From the NCBI GenBank assembly GCA_029007985.1, contig JAQXIW010000072.1, positions 1-58,575 of the forward strand: a DNA stretch of 58,575 nt, given 5' to 3'. Each line of letters starts with the position of its first letter. Position 1 is the stretch's first letter. The notes below the pieces were generated by a model. The model saw only the letters and a program-made list of their open reading frames with translations. It had not been told where the DNA came from and ran no database searches. Position numbers and translations under genes: made by a program. Positions 52,485 through 58,575 of the stretch are shown here, in pieces. This stretch comes from Oscillospiraceae bacterium. GTDB taxonomy: Bacteria > Bacillota > Clostridia > Oscillospirales > Ruminococcaceae.

Positions 52485-53051
52485 TTAATACCTTTCAAAA
52501 AATTCAAATTTCTGCCGCGCAAAAGGAGTGTGCTTTGCGTCTTTTTGCGATGTTTTGATTTCACAGTCGATTTCCGGCCAGATGACTTTTACCGTCTCGT
52601 CGTTGTAAGGAATACCGCCCTCGGCATTCGGGTTGTACACATCGGTGCACTTGTAGACAAATTCAGCCTCGTCGGACAGAACAAGAAAGCCGTGAGCAAA
52701 GCCCTCCGGAATGTAAAACTGCAATTTGTTTTCCTCTGAAAGAGTAACGCCGTACCATTTGCCGAAGGTCTCGGAATTCGGGCGGCAGTCGACGGCGACA
52801 TCATAGACCTCGCCCTTTATTACTCTGACCAGCTTGCCCTGGGTGTTTTCCGTCTGGAAATGCAGACCCCTCAAAACGCCCTTTGTGCTTTTTGAGTGGT
52901 TGTCCTGTACAAATTCCTTGTCAATTCCGCCCTTTGCGAACTCTTCCTTGTGATATGTTTCCATAAAAAAGCCTCTGTCGTCGCCGAAAACCATCGGCTT
53001 TACAACGACAAGACCTTTTATATCGTTAGTTATAAATTCAAATTTTGACAT
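52485..53051 (-). CDS. rfbC: dTDP-4-dehydrorhamnose 3,5-epimerase
   Basis: A 188-residue cupin of normal length. Active-site blocks are GDDRGFFMETYHKEEF, FVQDNHSKSTKGVLRGLHFQ (His and substrate-binding Arg/Gln), then PEGFAHGFLVLSDEAEFVYKC. It makes dTDP-L-rhamnose precursor, so the exported polymer probably contains rhamnose; rfbA, rfbB and rfbD are not in the window. The start is ATG 53051 (AAAAGGTG); a GTG at 53060 overlaps that site. It is the first gene of the cluster. Confidence 0.93.
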   Translation of the reverse strand: MSKFEFITNDIKGLVVVKPMVFGDDRGFFMETYHKEEFAKGGIDKEFVQDNHSKSTKGVLRGLHFQTENTQGKLVRVIKGEVYDVAVDCRPNSETFGKWYGVTLSEENKLQFYIPEGFAHGFLVLSDEAEFVYKCTDVYNPNAEGGIPYNDETVKVIWPEIDCEIKTSQKDAKHTPFARQKFEFFERY

Positions 53052-53092
53052 ATAAATCACCTTTTCATAGTATTACATAATATATCATCATA

Positions 53093-53121
53093 ATAATACC
53101 ATAAAATAAATATCCTTTCAA
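53093..53121 (-). promoter_or_regulatory. Promoter of the rfbC-wzm-wzt-GT cluster
   Basis: On the minus strand TTGAAA (53116-53121), 17 bp and TATTAT (53093-53098), about 42 bp before rfbC. Confidence 0.65.
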
Positions 53122-53239
53122 TTAAAAACACAGGGTTTGAGAATTTATTTACACGGTATTCATATTTTTCAAATAACTAAAATCTAACACAATTTTGTGA
53201 GAGAATACATTCAAATCAAACGATGACGAGGTGAAATAT

Positions 53240-54091
53240 ATGATATACAACTGCGGACTTGTCCTGGAGGGCGGCGGAATGAGAGGCGTCTACACCCGGG
53301 GCGTGCTGGATTTCTTCCTTGAAAACGGTATTGAATTTAAGAGTATTTACGGCGTTTCACGGGGCGCGATAAACGGGCTGAATTACAAGGCGAAGCAGCC
53401 GGAGCGCACAATCCGTATTTTTATGAAATACCGCAACGACGAAAGATACCGGGGAGTCAATTCGCTTTTGAAAACCGGAAACTTTTTCAATGTGGATTTT
53501 TCCTACAATGTCATACCGAACAAATTGGATTTGTTTGACTATGAGACATTCAAAAACAACCCGGCGGATTTTTATTCGGTCATTTCAAATGTCAACACGG
53601 GCAAAGCCGAATACATAAAAATCACCGACGCAAAAGAGCAGATTGACTTCATCAGGGCGTCTGCCTCTTTGCCGATAATTTCACAGATAGTAAAAACGCC
53701 TACCGGCGAATATCTCGACGGCGGCATAACCGATTCAATACCGCTGAAAAAGAGCCGCGAGGACGGCAACGAAAGAAATGTGGTGATTTTGACTCAGCAC
53801 AGGGGCTTTGTCAAAGAGCCGGCATCAAACATGCCCGTAATAAAGACAATGTATTCAAAGTACCCGGAATTTGTTAAAGCCAACGCCGACAGACACATAA
53901 TGTACAATCGGCAGACGGCGTATGTATCGGAATGTGAAAAAGCGGGCAACACCTTTGTAATAGCACCGCACAAACCGGTGGATTTGGGCAGAATGGAAAG
54001 CGACGAAACAAAACTTTACGAATGGTACGCCTACGGCAGACAGGACGCAAAGGCGGCTTTTGAAAATCTGAAAGAATTCCTCAATAAATGA
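53240..54091 (+). CDS. Patatin-like phospholipase (YjjU/RssA-like)
   Basis: A 283-residue patatin-domain protein. The oxyanion-hole stretch is LEGGGMRGVYTRGVLD at 8-23, the nucleophile Ser lies in GVSRGAING (G-x-S-x-G) and the catalytic Asp in LDGGITDSIP. It should be a lipid acyl hydrolase in the cytosol or at the membrane; substrates of this bacterial group are mostly unknown. The start is ATG 53240 with GAGGTG at 6 nt. It is a single gene, divergent from rfbC. Confidence 0.9.
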   Translation: MIYNCGLVLEGGGMRGVYTRGVLDFFLENGIEFKSIYGVSRGAINGLNYKAKQPERTIRIFMKYRNDERYRGVNSLLKTGNFFNVDFSYNVIPNKLDLFDYETFKNNPADFYSVISNVNTGKAEYIKITDAKEQIDFIRASASLPIISQIVKTPTGEYLDGGITDSIPLKKSREDGNERNVVILTQHRGFVKEPASNMPVIKTMYSKYPEFVKANADRHIMYNRQTAYVSECEKAGNTFVIAPHKPVDLGRMESDETKLYEWYAYGRQDAKAAFENLKEFLNK

Positions 54092-54095
54092 CAAC

Positions 54096-54120
54096 GGCGG
54101 CGACAAGCCGCTTTTGTTTT
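54096..54120 (+). terminator. Terminator of the patatin-like gene
   Basis: The stem GCGGC / GCCGC with a GACAA loop, then TTTTGTTTTG, a few bases past the stop. Confidence 0.7.
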
Positions 54121-54315
54121 GTGCGTTTGTTCGCATATAGGGTTTATCATATCTGCCGCCAAAAACAAATACGGCATTTACATATCTAAACATTTACCTG
54201 TCAAAACAGCGGTATATTCACACTCCCCTTTCCGCGATGTTCTCAGAATAATCTGTTGTTTTATTTTATAGAAAGTGATATAATTTTATGCGTATTTTTA
54301 GGGGGGTGCTTAGTA

Positions 54316-54861
54316 TTGAAAAAATATATTGATTTGTTTTTCAGATTTTTCAGAGTCGGCGCGCTGACCTTCGGCGGCGGGCTGGCAATGTTACCTATAA
54401 TAGAGAGAGAGCTGACAGAGGGCGACAACGCCTTGATGACAAAGGAGCAAATAGCCGACAACTACGCCATAGCCCAATGTGTGCCGGGCATCATTGCGGT
54501 CAACACATCCATAATTTCCGGCTATCAAATCGGCGGTACCGCGGGCGGCCTCGTGTCTGCTTTCGGCGTTTGCACACCGTCGTTTATAATTATTTTCATC
54601 ATCGCCAGTGTGCTTTCCGGCTTTATGGACAATTCCTATGTGCTGATTGCCTTAGCCGGCATAAGAAGCGGCGTCTGCGCTCTGATTCTCAACACGGTGT
54701 TCAATCTCTCCAAAAAGAACATTGTCGACAAATTGACTCTCGCCATATTCTTTTTGGCTTTCGGCATTTTGCTTTTCGTCGACGTATCGCCTGTAATACC
54801 AATCCTAATCGGCGCCGTCATCGGCGTTTTGGCAAAGAGAAAAGGCGGTGAAAACAGATGA
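54316..54861 (+). CDS. chrA: Chromate transporter half-protein, first subunit
   Basis: A 181-residue CHR domain with about five or six membrane segments: FFRVGALTFGGGLAMLPIIERE at the N-terminus, then AIAQCVPGIIAVNTSIISGYQIGG and GIRSGVCALI. These are the ChrA motifs. It is the short-chain form, half the length of proteobacterial ChrA. The start is TTG 54316 with GGGGGTG about 7 nt upstream; an earlier ATG lies in AT-rich sequence and has no site. It overlaps the second half gene by 4 nt. Confidence 0.9.
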   Translation: MKKYIDLFFRFFRVGALTFGGGLAMLPIIERELTEGDNALMTKEQIADNYAIAQCVPGIIAVNTSIISGYQIGGTAGGLVSAFGVCTPSFIIIFIIASVLSGFMDNSYVLIALAGIRSGVCALILNTVFNLSKKNIVDKLTLAIFFLAFGILLFVDVSPVIPILIGAVIGVLAKRKGGENR

Positions 54862-55421
54862 TTTATTTACAGTTGTTTTTTGAATTTGCAAAAATCGGTC
54901 TTTTCAACTTCGGCGGAGGCATGGCTGCTCTGCCGTTTTTACAGGATTTGTCGGTGCGCACCTGCTGGTACACCTTTGAAGAAATGGCAAACTTCATCGC
55001 CATTTCCGAATCCACGCCGGGCCCTATGGCAATAAATATGGCGACTTATGTGGGCTATACCACCGGCGGATTTTTCGGCAGCTGCATGGCGACTCTCGGC
55101 ATTATTTTCCCGGCGCTGTTCGTCACAACTCTCGTGGCAAAATTTTTGTCTCAATTCCGCGACAACAAATATGTAAACCGGGCTTTTTACGGTCTGCGCC
55201 CTTGTGTTTTGGCTCTTATCGCCTCGGCTCTGGTTTCCCTGGTGGGCGTCACAATGCTCAACGACGGGTGGACTTTCCAAACAATTACAAGCTTTATAAA
55301 CTATAAGGCAATTCTCATTTTTGCGGTGATATTCGCAATGCTGAGGAGCAAAAAACTGGGCAAAATACACCCGGTGGTCTTTTTGGCGCTGTCACGGGTT
55401 ATGGGGCTTATACTTTATTAA
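54858..55421 (+). CDS. chrA: Chromate transporter half-protein, second subunit
   Basis: A 187-residue CHR domain: FFEFAKIGLFNFGGGMAALPFLQD, then AISESTPGPMAINMATYVGYTTGG and GLRPCVLALI. It is homologous to the first half and would sit in the membrane in the opposite direction. The pair should act as one transporter; in gut Clostridia it is widespread and its real substrate may not be chromate. The ATGA overlap implies coupled translation. Confidence 0.9.
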   Translation: MIYLQLFFEFAKIGLFNFGGGMAALPFLQDLSVRTCWYTFEEMANFIAISESTPGPMAINMATYVGYTTGGFFGSCMATLGIIFPALFVTTLVAKFLSQFRDNKYVNRAFYGLRPCVLALIASALVSLVGVTMLNDGWTFQTITSFINYKAILIFAVIFAMLRSKKLGKIHPVVFLALSRVMGLILY

Positions 55422-55427
55422 AAATCT

Positions 55428-55462
55428 GACGGTATTGCATATACAATACCGTCTTTTATTTT
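55428..55462 (+). terminator. Terminator of the chromate transporter pair
   Basis: A 10-bp perfect stem GACGGTATTG / CAATACCGTC with a 6-nt loop, then TTTTATTTTT. Confidence 0.9.
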
Positions 55463-55543
55463 TATGAAAATTTACATATATATTCAGCGCGGCGTTTGTG
55501 ATACAATAAAAACAGAATAATGTGAATAACGGAGGGATATAAA

Positions 55544-58087
55544 ATGGTACTTAAAAAACGCGGGCTCAGCGGCACGGTTTCGACGGTTATTTCGCGGCGC
55601 GAAATCGAAAACGGCAAAGTCAGCCGCATGGCTGCACGAGAGAGTTTTGTTCTGCTGGAAAACAACGGTGTTTTGCCTTTGAAAAAGGGCGCGAAAATCG
55701 GACTTTACGGCGGCGGCGCCGTAAAGACAATGAAAGGCGGCACAGGCTCGGGCGATGTCAATGAGCGCAGGACCGTATCGGTTTACGAGGGCCTGGAAAA
55801 CGTCGGATATGAAATAACATCAAAAGAATGGCTTGACGGCTATGTGGGCTGTTACGACAAGCGGAGAAACGACTGGAAAGACGACATTATGTCCCGCGCC
55901 GGCTCGGACGGAATGAAGTTTTTTATGACTTATTCCTCAACGCCGTTTGAAATGCCTGCCGGCGATAAAATCGACAAAGAAAAAGCAAAGGCCGACGGCG
56001 CAGACGCGGCGATATTCGTAATCTCACGAATTGCCGGAGAGGGTGCCGACAGAAAGACCAAAGAGGGCGATTACTATCTGACGGCTCGGGAAAAGGCTAT
56101 GCTCGGCGACATCTGCGACTGTTATAAAGATGTCATAATTGTTCTCAACATTGGCGGCCTTATTGATTTGAACTTTATCGACGAATACAAAAACATATCG
56201 GCACTTATAATGATGGGTCAAGCCGGTCAAGAGGGCGGCAACGCCCTGGCGGACGTAATAAGCGGCGATGTCACACCGTCCGGTAAACTGACGGATACCT
56301 GGCCGAAAAACTATGCCGACTTGCCGTCTGCGGAGACATTCTCCTATCGCTCTGGCAGCTTGTACAAAGAGGAATACAACGACGGCATCTATGTGGGCTA
56401 CCGCTATTTTGACACATTTGAAGTCCCGGTAAAATACTGTTTCGGCTACGGTAAATCCTACACGGATTTTGAAATCGTATACAATTCGGTATCCGCCGAC
56501 AAAAAGAGAGTCGCGCTCGAAGTCACCGTCACCAACAGGGGCGAAAAGTACGCCGGCAAAGAGGTGGTACAAATTTACGCCTCGACTCCGCAGCAGGACG
56601 ACACCCACGAATTCAGAAGACTTGTCGCCTTTGCAAAGACGAAATCTCTTTTGCCGGGCGAGAGCCGGACTATGAAAATCTCCTTCCCTGTTTCCGCTCT
56701 CGAAAGCTATGACTACGAGGAATCCGGCAATGTGCTGAGAGGCGGCTTCTACGGTCTGTGGGTAGGCAATTCCCTGGATTCGTCTGTTCTTTCGGCATAT
56801 CTGACGGTTGAAAGCACCGTTGTCACAAAGAAATTTGACCACATTTTGCCGCTTGAACAAGAGCTGTGCGAAATAAAGCCGGACAGAGACGCTCTGCTCG
56901 AAAGAAGCGCGGCATGGCTGCGCCGCACAAAAGACTTGGACTGCGCCGAAATTCCTACAAAAGAGATGACAACAAAAACCACTGTTTACCGGGGCGTGCC
57001 GGAGGAATTTGACGGAGTCGCCGGAGAATTGGTTAATTCGCTGACCGAACGGGAGCTGGTCGCAATGGCCATGGGCAACCCGCGGGCAGACCAATCCGCC
57101 CTCGGCGGCGCCGGTCAGACCGTGCCGGGCGCGGCGGCGGAGACCGTAGAGATAAAGGGCATCGCCTCTATGGTATTGGCAGACGGCCCTGCCGGAATAA
57201 GACTCAAACAGTCCTACACGGTACAGCCGGACGGCACAATTTACAGCGGCTCGATGTTCGACGCATTGGAAAAAGGCTTTTTCTCCGAGCGCAAAGAGGT
57301 AGAGGGCACAAAATACTATCAGTTCTGCACCTCTATCCCTGTGGGCAGCGTTCTGGCACAGAGCTGGGATGCGGAGATGATTAAGAAAGTCGGCGCAATG
57401 ATAGGCGGCGAGATGAATGAGTTTAATGTCACTCTCTGGCTGGCGCCGGGTATGAATATTCACAGAAATCCGCTCTGCGGCAGAAACTTTGAATACTATT
57501 CGGAGGATCCACTGGTAGCCGGTATTATGGCCGGGGCAATGACTCTGGGCGTACAGAGTGTGGGCGGCTGCGGTACGACAATAAAGCATTTTGCCTGCAA
57601 CAACCGGGAGGACAACCGCATGGGCTCGGACAGCATAGTGTCCGAGAGAGCGCTGAGAGAAATATATCTCAAAGGCTTTGAAATCGCGGTCAAGGATTCA
57701 CAGCCTATGTCGATTATGACCTCTTACAATCTCATCAACGGCGTACACGCCGCCAACAGCTATGACCTTTGCACAAAGGTTGCAAGAGACGAATGGGGCT
57801 TTGCCGGCGCGATTATGACAGACTGGACGACTACGGTACGGTCGACCGCCGGCGTTTGCAACGCCCGGGGCTGTATGAAAGCCGGCAACGATATGGTTAT
57901 GCCGGGCGCTCCTGCCGACGCGGAATCCATTAAAGGCGCGTTGGAGGACGGCTCGCTCTCAATTAACGAACTTAAAAAGTGCATTTGGAACACGACAAGA
58001 ATCGCCCTGGCGTCAAATCAGTACGAAAACGCCGTGCCTTACAGCGACGGATTTGAAAACCCGGGCAAATATATTCGGGTCGAGTAA
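55544..58087 (+). CDS. GH3 beta-glucosidase with permuted domain order
   Basis: An 847-residue glycoside hydrolase family 3 protein with its parts in reverse. The alpha/beta sandwich that usually comes second lies first (about 30-300), holding the likely acid/base Glu166 (AGEGADRK) and GQAGQEGGNALADVISG. A fibronectin-III-like domain follows (about 310-430, VTNRGEKYAGKEVVQIY). The catalytic TIM barrel is last (about 480-800): ADGPAGIR, GRNFEYYSEDP, KHFACNN and the nucleophile Asp760 (MTDW). The order is known from Ruminococcus and Butyrivibrio enzymes. There is no signal peptide, so it works on imported oligosaccharides. GGAGG precedes the ATG. Confidence 0.93.
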   Translation: MVLKKRGLSGTVSTVISRREIENGKVSRMAARESFVLLENNGVLPLKKGAKIGLYGGGAVKTMKGGTGSGDVNERRTVSVYEGLENVGYEITSKEWLDGYVGCYDKRRNDWKDDIMSRAGSDGMKFFMTYSSTPFEMPAGDKIDKEKAKADGADAAIFVISRIAGEGADRKTKEGDYYLTAREKAMLGDICDCYKDVIIVLNIGGLIDLNFIDEYKNISALIMMGQAGQEGGNALADVISGDVTPSGKLTDTWPKNYADLPSAETFSYRSGSLYKEEYNDGIYVGYRYFDTFEVPVKYCFGYGKSYTDFEIVYNSVSADKKRVALEVTVTNRGEKYAGKEVVQIYASTPQQDDTHEFRRLVAFAKTKSLLPGESRTMKISFPVSALESYDYEESGNVLRGGFYGLWVGNSLDSSVLSAYLTVESTVVTKKFDHILPLEQELCEIKPDRDALLERSAAWLRRTKDLDCAEIPTKEMTTKTTVYRGVPEEFDGVAGELVNSLTERELVAMAMGNPRADQSALGGAGQTVPGAAAETVEIKGIASMVLADGPAGIRLKQSYTVQPDGTIYSGSMFDALEKGFFSERKEVEGTKYYQFCTSIPVGSVLAQSWDAEMIKKVGAMIGGEMNEFNVTLWLAPGMNIHRNPLCGRNFEYYSEDPLVAGIMAGAMTLGVQSVGGCGTTIKHFACNNREDNRMGSDSIVSERALREIYLKGFEIAVKDSQPMSIMTSYNLINGVHAANSYDLCTKVARDEWGFAGAIMTDWTTTVRSTAGVCNARGCMKAGNDMVMPGAPADAESIKGALEDGSLSINELKKCIWNTTRIALASNQYENAVPYSDGFENPGKYIRVE

Positions 58088-58100
58088 AGGAGATGACAAT

Positions 58101-58433
58101 ATGCCTCAAATTACTATTAAAAATGCCGACAGAGAAACCGTCAAAAAAGTGTCGGGAAAAATAGCCGAACAGGTGTCAAAAGCAATCGGAGTGCCGCCTC
58201 GGCACATCGTGGTGGAATATTCCGATACGGAGCTTTTCAGAATGGGCGAAGCGGACACAAAGACCGCAATGGCGTGGGTATGCTGGGAAAAAAGACCTGC
58301 CGAAATGCAGGCGGCGGTGTCAAAAATTTCGGCGGAAATATTCTTTGAAGAGGGCTTTGAGAGATTTGAGACGATATACGACAATCTCGATATGAACGAC
58401 TTTTACGAATACGAAAAGCCGAAAATCGAATAA
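58101..58433 (+). CDS. DUF1904 (tautomerase-like fold) protein
   Basis: A 110-residue protein of DUF1904 length and pattern: MPQITIKN start, VPPRHIVVEYSDTELF, AWVCWEKRPAEMQ and a closing DFYEYEK. The fold is related to 4-oxalocrotonate tautomerases, and Pro2 is present after Met1; catalytic use of Pro2 has not been shown for this family. The start is ATG 58101, after AAAGGAG. It follows the GH3 gene by 13 bp and is probably co-transcribed. Confidence 0.8.
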   Translation: MPQITIKNADRETVKKVSGKIAEQVSKAIGVPPRHIVVEYSDTELFRMGEADTKTAMAWVCWEKRPAEMQAAVSKISAEIFFEEGFERFETIYDNLDMNDFYEYEKPKIE

Positions 58434-58467
58434 AACACATCAAAAAAACGGTGCGGAAAAGACGGTT

Positions 58468-58523
58468 GCTCATAAAACAGTTTTTGCCACAGCAACTTGT
58501 CTTGCTGTGGCGTTTCTTATGAG
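58468..58523 (+). terminator. Long hairpin after the DUF1904 gene
   Basis: A 10-bp perfect stem GCCACAGCAA / TTGCTGTGGC (58486-58495, 58502-58511) nested inside GCTCATAA / TTATGAGC (58468-58475, 58516-58523). The T tract (GTTTCTT) is poor, so it may be a weak terminator or a repeat element. Confidence 0.5.
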
Positions 58524-58575
58524 CGAATCGTATTGCAATAATTGTTTTCGCATGGTATATTAACAAAAACAGTAG

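Noticed and set aside
56024..57589. A long (521-codon) minus-strand frame inside the GH3 gene.
   Set aside because: It is the antisense shadow of a GC-rich gene whose plus-strand product has clear GH3 motifs.

Overview
The window is a stretch of a low-to-middle GC Gram-positive chromosome, most like an anaerobic gut-type member of the Clostridia. Evidence for this is RNase J, GdpP, a TagGH-like exporter without a KPS/O-antigen tail, an IspH fused to ribosomal S1 domains, the rplI-dnaB-tilS-hpt-ftsH gene order, an Rnf-like gene set and a permuted GH3 glucosidase. Most of it is chromosomal core. I see no phage, IS element, CRISPR array, rRNA or origin.

Layout. 1-1.4 kb: the start of a flavinylated FMN-binding lipoprotein gene, divergent from a LysR regulator. 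1.6-5.1 kb: tRNA-Lys(CTT), an N-acetyl sugar amidotransferase, a DUF1294 protein and a HerA-like ATPase. 5.1-11.6 kb: one minus-strand operon read rpe, rnfD-like, rnfE-like, rnfA-like, a DUF4015 glycosidase-like protein, trmN6, rsmI and a YfcE phosphodiesterase. 11.7-18.2 kb: membrane proteins, an exported FKBP-type foldase, tRNA-Arg(CCG), a two-repeat lipoprotein behind a structured leader RNA, tadA, a CPBP protease, a DUF3810 protein and a small hypothetical protein. 18.2-20.1 kb: tRNA-Lys(TTT), initiator tRNA-Met, a small membrane protein and about 0.85 kb of non-coding repeats. 20.1-31.8 kb: ftsH-hpt-tilS-dnaB-rplI and gdpP-rnjA on the minus strand, then rnhA on the plus strand. 32-35.6 kb: a three-gene operon (GNAT, ATC-hydrolase family, small membrane protein) and an AbgT transporter behind a possible leader peptide. 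35.7-47.3 kb: rnr, secG, a divergent type IIA topoisomerase pair, ispH-rpsA, plsC, cmk and a BaiN/YhiN flavoprotein. 47.3-53.1 kb: a polysaccharide export cluster (rfbC, wzm, wzt, two two-domain GT2 enzymes). 53.2-58.4 kb: a patatin-like protein, a split chromate transporter, the permuted GH3 and a DUF1904 protein.

The most unusual content is the RnfD-RnfE-RnfA trio. It has no RnfB, RnfC or RnfG, all four cysteines that hold the intramembrane iron-sulfur centre of Rnf/Nqr are replaced, and the usual flavin-acceptor threonine of RnfD appears to be a cysteine. It keeps the fold and the gene order but seems to lack the known wiring of an electron pump. Second is a roughly 200-nt RNA at 14982-15184 with its own promoter, a long closing stem, mutually exclusive hairpins and a terminator directly before the ribosome site of a lipoprotein gene. 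It looks like a riboswitch or attenuator of a class I do not recognise. Third is the topoisomerase pair, with changes in otherwise near-invariant active-site motifs.

Functions are assigned from sequence motifs read by eye. No database search was run.
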